Source: CAVVEQ01 sp963828855 (lineage in GTDB: Bacteria; Chloroflexota; Anaerolineae; Anaerolineales; Anaerolineaceae). From it: a stretch of DNA of 64,000 nt. The position numbers and the translations under genes are program-made. The stretch is from positions 186,001 to 250,000 of the forward strand of contig CAWHGB010000008.1 in the NCBI GenBank assembly GCA_963828855.1, written 5' to 3'. Positions within the stretch are counted from its first letter, which is position 1; each line of letters begins with the position of its first letter. Positions 56,147-64,000 of this stretch are shown here, one piece after another. The notes beneath the pieces are model-generated. The model ran no database searches. It was given only the letters and a program-made list of their open reading frames with translations, and had not been told where the DNA came from.

Positions 56147-57112
56147 TTACTCCACGTCTTTCTCTTTTTCCAAGAAGCCCTTTTCGTGCATTTTGTCGAC
56201 CAGCTCATCAAGGCTCTTTTCGCCAAAATTGCGGATGGACATGACTGCGTCATCGCCCTTGTCGAGCAGTTCCAGCACATCACCCACCGTGGTAATCCCG
56301 GTGCGCTTCAACGAATTGAACACGCGCACTGAAAGATCAAGGTTTTCGATCGGTGTTTCGGCGGCTTCACTTGTCAGGCCGCTCCCGACGATTTCCTTCT
56401 CAACGCCAATGGGCAGGATCTCTTCGCTGATCCCGGAGATAAAGCGCAGGTGATCGATCATGACTTTCGAGGCGCTACCGAGGCCTTTTTCAGGGGTGAT
56501 GGTGCCATCGGTCCAGATTTCCAGGGTCAATTGATCATAATTGGTGCTCTGCCCAACGCGGGCGGCCGAGACATTGAAATTCACCCGTTTTACCGGGGTG
56601 AAGATCGCATCCACCGGCAGTTCACCGATGGGCAGCTTTCCGCTGCGGTCAGTGGCCGGTGAATAACCACGTCCGCGCTCCACTGTCATATCGATTTCCA
56701 GCCGGGCTTTGCTGTCATTCACCGTGAACAGGTACAGGTCCGGATTGACGATTTCAACCTCTGCCGGAGTCTGGATATCTGCTGCGGTCACAACACCTTC
56801 ACCGCGCACATCGAGGTGCAGGTGGGCAATATCGCCTTCATGCATGATCAGGCGGATCTGCTTGATCTGCAGGATTACCTGGATGACATCTTCGCGGACA
56901 CCAGGAATATCGCTGAACTCATGCAGTACATCCGAAACGCGGATGGAGGTGATGGCCGCGCCATCCAGCGAGGATAGCAGGACTCGCCGCAGCGCATTGC
57001 CCAGGGTGACCCCAAATCCGCGCTCCAGAGGGCTGATCACAAATTTGCCGTAATTACGGGCTTCTGCTTCCCGTTCAACTTTCGGCGTTACCATGTTGTT
57101 CATAGCGCACAT
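56147..57112 (-). CDS. rpoA: RNA polymerase alpha subunit
   Basis: Intact, 321 residues. The N-terminal assembly domain has FVISPLERGFGVTLGNALRR and SSLDGAAITSIRVSDVLHEF; the C-terminal domain (about residue 245 on) reads NLDLSVRVFNSLKRTGITTV ... IRNFGEKSLDELV, the helix-hairpin-helix that binds UP elements and activators. It follows rpsD and precedes rplQ, the standard alpha operon order. Confidence 0.97.
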   Translation of the reverse strand: MCAMNNMVTPKVEREAEARNYGKFVISPLERGFGVTLGNALRRVLLSSLDGAAITSIRVSDVLHEFSDIPGVREDVIQVILQIKQIRLIMHEGDIAHLHLDVRGEGVVTAADIQTPAEVEIVNPDLYLFTVNDSKARLEIDMTVERGRGYSPATDRSGKLPIGELPVDAIFTPVKRVNFNVSAARVGQSTNYDQLTLEIWTDGTITPEKGLGSASKVMIDHLRFISGISEEILPIGVEKEIVGSGLTSEAAETPIENLDLSVRVFNSLKRTGITTVGDVLELLDKGDDAVMSIRNFGEKSLDELVDKMHEKGFLEKEKDVE

Positions 57113-57163
57113 GATCCACCCCTTTCCAAAGAATGAATCACTTTTCTCACAGGATCACCAGGC

Positions 57164-57803
57164 TTAGCGTGAATAGTACTCAACGATGAGTTGCTCATTC
57201 AGGTTGCCGTCAATCTCGCTTCGTTCGGGCAGGCGCAAAACGCGCCCGGAAAGGCTCTTCAGATCGCGATCCAGCCATACGGCGCAATTACGTTTTTCGG
57301 CGAAATCAGGAAGTTCTTTGAAAAAGGCATTCCCGCGGGAATTCTCGCGAACCGCAACCGTATCCCCAGGCTTCAAGAGCATGGAGGGGATATCGGACGA
57401 TTGCCCGTTCACCTGGAAATGACCATGGTTGACCAGCTGGCGGGCTTCACTGCGGTTGTCAGCCAAACCCATGCGGAAGACCACATTATCCAGACGGAGT
57501 TCCAGAGTTTGCAGCAGGTTCAGACCGGTCATGCCGCGCTTGTGCTGAGCAAACGCGAAATACCGGCGGAACTGGCGTTCGAGAACGCCATAAACCCGGC
57601 GGGCGCGCTGCTTGGCGCGCAACTGGCGCGCATAGTCCGATTCACGTTCGCTGCGGCCCTGGTTGCCCTTTCCGTGCTGACCGGGGGCAAAGCCGCGTTT
57701 TTCAAACGCGCATTTGGGGGTGAAACAGCGTTCACCCTTCAGAAATAATTTTTCACCTTCACGCCGGCATAATCTGACATACCGGACCAATATATCTTGC
57801 CAT
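57164..57803 (-). CDS. rpsD: Ribosomal protein S4 (zinc-type), one frameshift at N-terminus
   Basis: ATG 57803 begins ARYIGPVC; a shift near 57779 joins it to RLCRREGEKLFLKGERCFTP and KCAFEKRGFAPGQHGKGNQG. The four cysteines mark the zinc-binding (C+) form of S4. The S4 RNA-binding domain follows (RLDNVVFRMGLADNRSEARQ, VNHGHFQVNG). About 210 residues. S4 nucleates 30S assembly and often represses its own operon. Confidence 0.95.
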
Positions 57804-57821
57804 ATATTTCCTCTCTCTTTT

Positions 57822-58226
57822 CTAGACGCGGCGTTTTTTCGGAGGCCGGCAGCCGTTGTGCGGTACCGGGGTGATATCCGAAATGGAACGCACTTTCAAA
57901 CCCATCGACTGAACTGCGCGGATGGCAGATTCGCGACCAGGACCAGGTCCCTTGATGATCAGATCCACTTCCTGGATCCCCATCGACTGGGCAGCTTTGA
58001 TGGCCTGTTCGGCAGCCAGGCGCGCGGCAAAAGGAGTGCTCTTGCGCGAACCCTTGAAACCGGCTGAGCCTGAACTGCCCCAGCAAACCGTGTTGCCCTG
58101 CTCATCCGTCACGGTCACGATGGTATTGTTGAAGGATGCAAAAATATGCACCTGCGCAGATGATAAAGCGCGCTTCGTCTTGCGGGTTGTACTGGTGCGT
58201 CGCGTTGATCGTACTGTTTGAGCCAT
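57822..58226 (-). CDS. rpsK: Ribosomal protein S11
   Basis: Intact, 134 residues. GQVHIFASFNNTIVTVTDEQ-like text, GSAGFKGSRKSTPFAARLAA and the C-terminal TPVPHNGCRPPKKRRV are diagnostic. It lines the E-site/platform of the 30S subunit. About 110 bases separate it from rpsM, an unusually long gap that can fold (see separate entry). Confidence 0.97.
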   Translation of the reverse strand: MAQTVRSTRRTSTTRKTKRALSSAQVHIFASFNNTIVTVTDEQGNTVCWGSSGSAGFKGSRKSTPFAARLAAEQAIKAAQSMGIQEVDLIIKGPGPGRESAIRAVQSMGLKVRSISDITPVPHNGCRPPKKRRV

Positions 58227-58275
58227 AATACCTCTTCGTCGTTCAACTTAACAATTCCGAACCATAAATCTGCTT

Positions 58276-58330
58276 GGAGCCTTCAGCCGGGTAGCCGCGG
58301 GGTGAGAGGTCCCTCCCGGACCAGGCTCCT
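58276..58330 (-). promoter_or_regulatory. Foldable spacer between rpsM and rpsK, possible r-protein leader
   Basis: On the minus strand GGAGCC pairs with GGCTCC (58324-58329 with 58276-58281) and encloses CCGGG / CCCGG and a smaller GAGGG hairpin, giving a nested stem in the 110-base gap before rpsK. The normal gap in this operon is under 30 bases. It might be a binding site for S4 or another autoregulator. The fold was judged by eye only. Confidence 0.35.
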
Positions 58331-58336
58331 GGCAGT

Positions 58337-58727
58337 TTATTTCTTGGTAGCTCCACGGCGGCGACCGCGACCGGCAACGGTCTTCTTCGGTCCTTTGCGG
58401 GTGCGCGAATTCGTGCGGGTGCGCTGCCCATGCACCGGCAGATTGCGGCGGTGGCGCATACCACGGTAGCAGCCGATTTCGATCAACCGCTTGATGTTCA
58501 TCTGAACTTCGCGGCGCAGATCACCTTCGACCTTGTAGTTCTTGGTGATATATTCACGCAGCAGGTTGACTTCGCTTTCGGTCAGATCCTTCACCCGCAT
58601 ATCCGGATTCACCTTGGTGTCCGTCAAGATTTTGTCGGGCACGGGTCGGTCCAATCCCAAAGATGTAGGTCAGGGCAACTTCGATCCGCTTATTACGCGG
58701 AAGATCAACACCTTCAATTCTTGCCAT
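58337..58727 (-). CDS. rpsM: Ribosomal protein S13, one frameshift
   Basis: ATG 58727 begins ARIEGVDLPRNKRIEVALTY with IFGIGPTRAR; a shift near 58635 leads to KILTDTKVNPDMRVKDLTES and RRNLPVHGQRTRTNSRTRKG. About 129 residues with the basic C-terminal tail that touches tRNAs. It is seven bases after rpmJ. Reading only the longest open frame would lose the conserved first 30 residues. Confidence 0.95.
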
Positions 58728-58733
58728 AATTCC

Positions 58734-58847
58734 TTATCCTTGTCGCTGTTTGTGTTTTGGATTTTCGCAAATGACGAACAAACTGCCGCTTCGCCGTACA
58801 ATCTTGCACTTGGAACAGCGCTTTCGAATGGATGGTGAAACTTTCAT
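58734..58847 (-). CDS. rpmJ: Ribosomal protein L36 (zinc-type)
   Basis: A very short intact gene, 37 residues. The sequence starts MKVSPSIRKRCSKCKIVRR and ends ICENPKHKQRQG, with the C-x2-C-x12-C-x4-H zinc motif of the C+ form of L36. GGAGTAGCAGGTT precedes the ATG at 58847. It is the smallest ribosomal protein and lies, as usual, just before rpsM. A good promoter lies upstream. Confidence 0.95.
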   Translation of the reverse strand: MKVSPSIRKRCSKCKIVRRSGSLFVICENPKHKQRQG

Positions 58848-58895
58848 AACCTGCTACTCCTTGTTCTCTTTCTGTTGCTAATCACCAAAGTTTTG

Positions 58896-58924
58896 ATTAT
58901 ATCTGTCCTTACCGGTTCCGTCTA
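58896..58924 (-). promoter_or_regulatory. Promoter in front of rpmJ-rpsM-rpsK-rpsD-rpoA-rplQ
   Basis: On the minus strand TAGACG (58919-58924), a 17-base spacer and a perfect TATAAT (58896-58901). It would start an alpha-operon transcript independent of the spc part. Confidence 0.6.
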
Positions 58925-58934
58925 GGAGGATTTT

Positions 58935-59709
58935 TCATTCCCCCGCGAGGGTCAAAATTACGGGTCCGTTCTCTGTGATTGCCACGGTATGTTCAAAATG
59001 AGCAGCCAGCGAATCATCCCGCGAACAAACCGTCCACTCGTCCGGCATCACCTTGTGTCAGGTAGGTGCCCACCAGCACCATCGGTTCCAGCGCAATGGT
59101 CATCCCTGCCCGCAGCAGCATCCCCGCCCGGGAAACCGTAATTGGGAACCTGCGGTCCTTCGTGCATCGCCCTGCCAACCCCATGTCCGGTGTATTCGCG
59201 CACAACCTGCATCTGGTTCTGCTCCACATAGTTGAATGGCGGACCCGATATCTCCGGTGTATTTCCCGGGAACCATCTGTTCGATCCCGATCGCCAGTGC
59301 TTTTTCGGTCACATCCAGCATCTTCTGGGCTCTTTTGGAGATTTCACCCACACCAGCGGTAAAGGCCGAATCACCAACAAACCCTTCAAACACCGTTCCG
59401 CAATCCACCGAAACGATATCGCCTTCCTTCAGCTTGCGCTTTCCGGGTATGCCGTGCACCAGCTCTTCGTTGACGCTCACACAGGTGCTGGCCGGGTAGG
59501 GATACGGTCCAGGATAATTCTTAAAGGGCGAATAAACACCATGCTTTTTCAATACTTCTTCGGCAGCGGCGTTCAGATCTGCCGTGGTCACTCCCGGCTG
59601 GATGATCACCTTGCACGGCTGCCAGGGCTTCTGCGTTGATCCTGCCTGCCTGGCGCATGATCGCGAGCTCTTTTGCGCTCTTGATCGTGATCTTCCGTTC
59701 CCAGCTCAT
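58935..59709 (-). CDS. map: Methionine aminopeptidase, frameshifted
   Basis: ATG 59709 begins SWERKITIKSAKELAIMRQA. After a shift near 59610 comes VIIQPGVTTADLNAAAEEVL, then IVSVDCGTVFEGFVGDSAFT (metal Asp residues), EYTGHGVGRAMHEGPQVPNY (metal His) and GMTIALEPMVLVGTY (metal Glu), with further shifts near 59235, 59120 and 59055, and TVAITENGPVILTLAGE before the stop at 58935. About 255 residues. It removes the initiator Met. The gene follows adk by eight bases, the usual place. Confidence 0.92.
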
Positions 59710-59717
59710 TTGCGAAT

Positions 59718-60365
59718 CTACCCTTCGATCGCTTCCATCAGTTCGGCGGTAACCTTCATCGATCTCGCTGCGTACCATCAATTTCAACCAGCAGTCCCTT
59801 TCCTCGGTAATACTCGATCAACGGTGGGTCTGCTTGTTGATAAACCTGGATGCGGTTCGCAACCGTTTCCGGTTTGTCATCATCCCGCTGGTAAAGTTCA
59901 GAGCCATCCACGTCGCAGATCCCTGGCTTTCGGGGCGGATTGAACATTCTCGTGATAACACATGCCCGCTCGCCCGGCAGGTCCAGCGTCCGCATAAGCG
60001 TTCGATCAACACAGCTTCCGGGACGGTAATATACGGAACCACTTTAATCGCTTCACCTATTCCCTGAAGCATTTCTCCCAGCGCTTCGCCTGGGCAGGTG
60101 TGCGCGGGAAACCATCCAGCAGTGCACCGGATATGCTATCCGCCCGCATCAAGCGCGCTTTGACCATGGCGATGGTCACATCATCCGGAACCAGCTCGCC
60201 GCGGTTCATATAACCCTGGGCCAGTTTCCCCAGTTCGGTCTCGTTTTTAAGGTTCTCCCGGAAAAGATCACCGGAGGAGACGTGGACCAATCCGAGCTTT
60301 TCGGAAATGACCTCTGCCTGCGTGCCTTTTCCCGCCCCTGGAGGGCCAAGTAAAACGATATACAT
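59718..60365 (-). CDS. adk: Adenylate kinase, frameshifted and read through from secY
   Basis: ATG 60365 begins MYIVLLGPPGAGKGTQAEVI (P-loop GAGKGT). LDGFPRTPAQAKRWE follows, then after a shift near 60065 VVPYITVPEAVLIERL, a LID with CRASGH and PGICDVDGSELYQRDDDKPE, and the C-terminus SMKVTAELMEAIEG to the stop at 59718. About 213 residues. In the LID the usual zinc cysteines are partly replaced (C-x2-S, C-x2-D). A lost secY stop puts both genes in one frame; they are separate. Confidence 0.93.
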
Positions 60366-60370
60366 GCCCA

Positions 60371-61718
60371 TCATCCACCCTTGGATCAAGCTTTCCTCGT
60401 AACCGTGCAGCTTCAGCTCGGTTTCGATGATGGTGAAGGTATCACGGACAACACCCACCACGATCAGCAAGCCAGCTGCTGAAACAAGGAAAACCGTCGA
60501 GGAACTTGCCGCCGGCAGGATCAGGCCGCAGCACGTACGGCAGCACAGCCACAAGACCCAAGGAAGAACGCTCCCGGGAAGGTGATGCGCCGCTGTACCT
60601 TGGTCAGGTATTTCTGGGTCGCCTCGCCCACGGTCACACCCGGAATCTGGGCTCCCTGGCTTCTTCAGGTTTTCACCGTAATTCTGCTGTTGGAAAAGCA
60701 CATCGGTGTAGAAGAACGTGAAGGCCACCACCAGGATGAAGTAGATCAGGGCATAGAACGGACCTTGCCCGCTGAACGCGTTATAGATGCCGGTGGCAAA
60801 ATTCGCCACCCATGTTATGTCGGAATTTATAAAATAGATGGCGATGATTGCCGGGAAGGTCAGGAAGGACTGGGCAAAGATCAGCGGGATCATGCCTGCC
60901 ATATTGACCATCAGCGGCAGGTTGCTGCGCACCGGCATGGACATGCGGTTGCCCACCCGGCGCCCGGGGAATAGCACCGGCACATTCCGGCGGCCCTGCT
61001 GGACAAAAACGATCGCAAAGATGGTGAAGACCAGCAGCGCAACGATCAGGATGAAGCATCCACCAGCCATTTTGTCTATCGCAAGAAAATGCTATAGAGA
61101 TTCGACGGCATATTCGCCACGATACCGGCAAAGATGATCAGCGAAAGACCCTGGTTCGGAATGCCAAATTCGGAGATCAATTGTCCAATCCAGATACCAA
61201 ACATCGTGCCAGCCATCATGCTAACAACCGTGGTGATCGTTGGCAGCAGTTGACGCCAGTGAAGCCATAATTAAAGAATTGACTGCCCGCCGCAGCATTG
61301 AGTTAAAAATATTGATCTGCCCGATTGCCGATAAGCGCGCCATCGGGATGGTGAGGATCATGGTCCATTTTTCCATGAACTTCTGACCTTCGCGCGGATT
61401 TTCTTTCAACCGACGGTCAAGCGCAGGGATGATCGGCACGAGCAGCTGGATGATAATCTGGGCGGTGATGTACGGATAAACACCCATCGCCAGGATCGAG
61501 AAATTCGATACCGTGCCGCCGGAAAGCAGGTCCAGCAGATTGAACAGCGTACCCGCTGCGCCACCGGAATTTGCCAGGGAGGCAACCACTGCCCGGTTGA
61601 TCCCCGGAACAGGGATATTGGCCGCAAACCGGTAGATGATCAACAATAAAAATGTGATCAGCAGTTTCTTGCGGATATCTTCTGATTTCCACAGGTAGCG
61701 CCAGGCTGAACGCTTCAT
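60371..61718 (-). CDS. secY: Preprotein translocase SecY, frameshifted
   Basis: About 440 residues. RRYLWKSEDIRKKLLITFLL-like start, PVPGINRAVV, GGTVSNFSILAMGVYPYITA, the loop RRLKENPREGQKFMEKWTMI and the later block MSMPVRSNLPLMVNMAGMIP, FALIYFILVVAFTFFYTDVL-like text and QQNYGENLKK are diagnostic of SecY helices 1-10. Shifts cluster near 61245, 61080, 60665 and 60530, and an extra C near 60380 removes the stop (true end IKGG then TGA at 60371). SecY is the protein-conducting channel. Confidence 0.93.
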
Positions 61719-61748
61719 GAAGGAGTCTCCTTAATTCGAATTCCTAGT

Positions 61749-62205
61749 TTATGCAATCAATTCCACTCTGCCGCCAGCAGCTTCGATCTTGGCCCGGGCG
61801 GTTTTGGTAATGCGGTGCACTTTGAGAGTGACCGGGTGTTTGATCTCACCATTTCCCAGACACGACCACCGGGTTACCGGGGCTGGTGAAGCATACCTTC
61901 CTTCGGCAAGTTCTTCGGGGGTGATCACGCTCTTGGCGGGAAATTTGGCAAGCTGATCCAGATTGACCTCGTTGAATTCCACCCGGTTGGGGGGAGTAAA
62001 TCCCTCACCACGAATGAACGGCAGCCGGCGGAAGAACGGCAGGTTACCACCCTGACGGTACAGGTGACCGGCCTCGCCAGCTCTGGAGTTCTGTCCTTTG
62101 GTACCACGACCGGCGGTTTTACCCTGTCCGGCGGAGATACCGTGACCTTTGCGTTTGGGCTCTTTCTTGGCGCCCTCGTTGGGTTTCAAATCATTCAAGT
62201 TTCAT
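61749..62205 (-). CDS. rplO: Ribosomal protein L15, three frameshifts
   Basis: ATG 62205 gives MKL, then an extra G near 62190 leads to NDLKPNEGAKKEPKRKGHGI and SAGQGKTAGRGTKGQNSRAG, unmistakable L15. Two compensating slips near 61895 and 61855 hide HQPR-NPVVVSGNGEIKHP-like text in the middle. The C-terminus HRITKTARAKIEAAGGRVEL ends at 61749. About 150 residues. It precedes secY as in nearly all bacteria. Confidence 0.95.
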
Positions 62206-62207
62206 GT

Positions 62208-62413
62208 TCAATCCTGCTCTTCTACTACAACCAGATGCCGGACTTTATCCAGCATTCCGCGCAATGCGGGCGTATCATCGTGTACGACCGTTTGGTGCAG
62301 CCGGCGAAGACCCAGGGCTCGGACGGTCGCTTTTTGGGGTTCCGGAATAGCCAATCGCGCTTTTCACCAGGGTGACTGCGCAGCTTTTTGCTCTCCACTT
62401 TCTTCTTAGCCAT
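62208..62413 (-). CDS. rpmD: Ribosomal protein L30, frameshifted
   Basis: ATG 62413 follows GGAGGA and overlaps the rpsE stop by eight bases. The corrected sequence is AKKKVESKKLR, then VTLVKSAIGYSGTPKSDRPS after a shift near 62375, and after another near 62320 LGLRRLHQTVVHDDTPALRG with MLDKVRHLVVVEEQD to TGA at 62208. About 67 residues, normal for L30. No other product fits this position. Confidence 0.92.
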
Positions 62414-62938
62414 TCTTCCTCCGCTCCCAGAAGGGCATCATCTCGCGCACGGTTTTCCCGCGCCGGATGGCTTCCTGCTTCTGGGGATTTGAGCTGATCC
62501 AGGGCATCAAAGGTAGCTTTGACCACGTTCAGAACATTGGCACTGCCCAGTGATTTGGTCAGAATATCATGGATCCCAGCCGCTTCCAGGACGGCGCGCA
62601 CACCACCGGCGGCAATAACGCCGGTACCGGCGGATGCAGGTTTGAGCAGCACCACTGCTCCACCCACCTTGGCCGGTCACTTCATGCGGGATGGTTGTGC
62701 CCATGGTGACGACCGTGCGCATATTCTTGTGCGCGCGTTCGGTCGCTTTGCGCATCGCATCCGGAACAGCATTGGCTTTGCCGATTCCGATACCGACCTT
62801 GCCGTGGTTATCACCGGCAACGACCGTAACACGGAATTGGAAACGGCGTCCACCTTTAACAACTTTGGCAACACGGGCGATTTCGATTACACGCTCGTCA
62901 AAATGCTGTTCTAAGGGTTGATATTCCATCATTTCCAT
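62406..62938 (-). CDS. rpsE: Ribosomal protein S5, two frameshifts
   Basis: FDERVIEIARVAKVVKGGRR and FQFRVTVVAGDNHGKVGIGI form the N-terminal dsRNA-binding-like domain. After a shift near 62675 come AVVLLKPASAGTGVIAAGGV, then AGIHDILTKSLGSANVLNVV. A second shift near 62485 restores the short C-terminus ending in a TAA that overlaps the rpmD start. About 176 residues. S5 helps decoding fidelity and mRNA unwinding. The TGVIAAGGVRA loop is intact. Confidence 0.95.
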
Positions 62939-62965
62939 AAGAAGCCCTCAACTTCGCTTATCATC

Positions 62966-63334
62966 CTAGAAATCCAGGCCGGCTTCGCGGGCAGCATCTG
63001 CCAGCGCCTTGACCCGGCCGATATAACGGAAACCGCCGCGGTCAAAAACGACCTTCTTGATCCCTTTTTTCTTTGCGCGTTCCGCCACCAGGTCACCAAC
63101 CAGTTTAGCCTGCTCGGTTTTGGTTTTTTTGGCCAGTGGTTTGCCCTTCAACTCGTGATCAATGGTTGATGCAGATGCAAGGGTGATTCCCTTGGAATCA
63201 TCGATCACCTGGGCATAAATATCCGCGAGGCTGCGGAACACGTTCAGGCGGGGGCGATCTTCCGTCCCGGAAACATATTTGCGGACGCGTTCATGCCGGC
63301 GGATACGGGATTCTCGTTTGTTATTGGTTGCCAT
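62966..63334 (-). CDS. rplR: Ribosomal protein L18
   Basis: Intact, 122 residues. RIRRHERVRKYVSGTEDRPR at the start, LNVFRSLADIYAQVIDD and the end VKALADAAREAGLDF are typical. L18 binds 5S rRNA with L5. It lies between rplF and rpsE with short gaps. Confidence 0.97.
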   Translation of the reverse strand: MATNNKRESRIRRHERVRKYVSGTEDRPRLNVFRSLADIYAQVIDDSKGITLASASTIDHELKGKPLAKKTKTEQAKLVGDLVAERAKKKGIKKVVFDRGGFRYIGRVKALADAAREAGLDF

Positions 63335-63350
63335 ATCAAATCACCTGCTC

Positions 63351-63899
63351 TTATGCTTTCGTCTTGCCGGATTTGCCGGCTTTGCGGCGGATCTTTTCAC
63401 CAAGGTAATGAATACCTTTGCCCTTATAAGGCTCCGGGGGGCGGATCTTGCGGATATCCGCTGCAACTTGGCCAACCGTTTCGGCATCGTAGCCCATGAC
63501 CTTGAACTGGCGGGTTTTGGTATCGACTTCAAAGGAAATTCCATCCTTGGGCTCGATGCGTACCGGGTGGGAAAAACCAACATATAAAACCAGGTTGCTT
63601 CCATCCATTTCAGGCCGGTAACCAACACCATCGATTTCGAGGACTTTGACAAAGCCGGTGGATACACCGGTGACCATGTTCTGAATGACCGCCCGGGTCG
63701 TGCCGTGCAAGGCACGAGCCTGGGGGAGATCTGAACTGCGCGTCACAAGAATGTTATCACCTTCCAGCTTGATATCAACGCTCGGGGTGAAGATACGCTT
63801 CAACTCACCTTTGGGACCTTTCACTAGGACTTCTGAGCCGTTGATCTGCACCTTCACACCGCTCGGAACTGTTACGGGTAATCTTCCAATACGAGACAC
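63351..63899 (-). CDS. rplF: Ribosomal protein L6
   Basis: Intact, 182 residues. SRIGRLPVTVPSGVKVQING at the start, then LHGTTRAVIQNMVTGVSTGF and the C-terminal RKIRPPEPYKGKGIHYLGEK are diagnostic. L6 sits near the factor-binding site of the 50S subunit. A GAGGAGGT precedes its ATG within the 18-base gap after rpsH. Confidence 0.97.
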   Translation of the reverse strand: MSRIGRLPVTVPSGVKVQINGSEVLVKGPKGELKRIFTPSVDIKLEGDNILVTRSSDLPQARALHGTTRAVIQNMVTGVSTGFVKVLEIDGVGYRPEMDGSNLVLYVGFSHPVRIEPKDGISFEVDTKTRQFKVMGYDAETVGQVAADIRKIRPPEPYKGKGIHYLGEKIRRKAGKSGKTKA

Positions 63900-63917
63900 T
63901 TTACAATACCTCCTCGA

Positions 63918-64000
63918 TTACCAGACCTTGCAGAGGATTTCGCCGCCAACACCCAACTGGCGTGCCCGCTGCCCGGTCATAACACCCTTGGGGGTTGATA
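63918..64000 (-). CDS. rpsH: Ribosomal protein S8, C-terminal end only
   Basis: The minus frame entering from the window edge reads ISTPKGVMTGQRARQLGVGG, then EILCKVW and the stop at 63918. This is the conserved S8 C-terminus (STxxGVMTxxxAR). The rest lies beyond the window. Its place before rplF is the standard spc order. Confidence 0.93.
   Translation of the reverse strand, partial: STPKGVMTGQRARQLGVGGEILCKVW

Noticed and set aside
60057..61070. A SecY-adenylate kinase fusion protein
   Set aside because: adk has its own conserved start, and removing one extra C restores a SecY stop just before it.

Overview
The window looks like chromosome of an Anaerolineae-type Chloroflexota bacterium. 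This is inferred from family content: NBR1-Ig-type lipoproteins, a DHH-CBS tRNA nucleotidyltransferase, a b-delta ATP synthase fusion, archaeal-type ProRS and DUF4062. No 16S or marker phylogeny could be run. A striking property is that many essential genes (pnp, secY, adk, map, murE, rplO, rpmD, rpsE, rpsD, rpsM, rplQ, truA) are each broken by one or more single-base indels, while both halves stay highly conserved. The best reading is a long-read or metagenomic assembly with residual indel errors, not mass pseudogenisation. I therefore annotate each gene over its full reconstructed span and give the approximate frameshift positions.

Layout: 1-2.8 kb holds a GH127 arabinofuranosidase (cut by the window edge), an NBR1-Ig lipoprotein and a DUF2877/AllH-like protein. 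At 2.8-8.5 kb a minus-strand catabolic operon encodes a three-subunit molybdenum hydroxylase (FAD, 2Fe-2S and Mo subunits), a cyclase-family hydrolase and an unrecognised protein, ending in a terminator. At 8.7-16.4 kb are a GH25 lysozyme with SH3 repeats, small lipoproteins, a flippase-like membrane protein, a deoxynucleoside kinase, an ECF sigma / anti-sigma / bactofilin-like operon and a C45 Ntn hydrolase. At 16.5-21.9 kb is a surface-polysaccharide set (bi-domain oxidoreductase, heparinase-like, GT4), heavily frameshifted. At 22-27 kb is a phosphate/polyphosphate-flavoured set: pstB, phoU, two tandem thymidylate-kinase-fold proteins lacking the dTMP signature, a CHAD protein and thioredoxin/DUF2892 proteins. 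At 27-43 kb come PIG-L deacetylase, MoeB-rhodanese, the A/CCA-adding enzyme, an EF-G paralogue, a GT87-like membrane protein, LOG protein, proS, rpsO and pnp.

From about 43.86 to 45.84 kb an obviously AT-rich island interrupts the GC-rich background. It carries a DUF4062 protein followed by a three-helix membrane protein. This is the best candidate for an undescribed (possibly defence) module. From 45.8 to 51.1 kb on the minus strand lie murE and a split F0 ATP synthase cluster (atpZ/I, a, c, b-delta, with no F1 genes), then two small membrane proteins. A tryptophanase gene with an upstream repeat-rich control region and mazG follow.

From 54 kb to the end runs the spc-alpha-L13 ribosomal superoperon on the minus strand: rpsH (partial), rplF, rplR, rpsE, rpmD, rplO, secY, adk, map, rpmJ, rpsM, rpsK, rpsD, rpoA, rplQ, truA, rplM, rpsI. 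infA is absent from its usual place. A good promoter lies in front of rpmJ and a foldable spacer separates rpsM from rpsK. I saw no tRNA, rRNA, CRISPR array or recognisable transposase.
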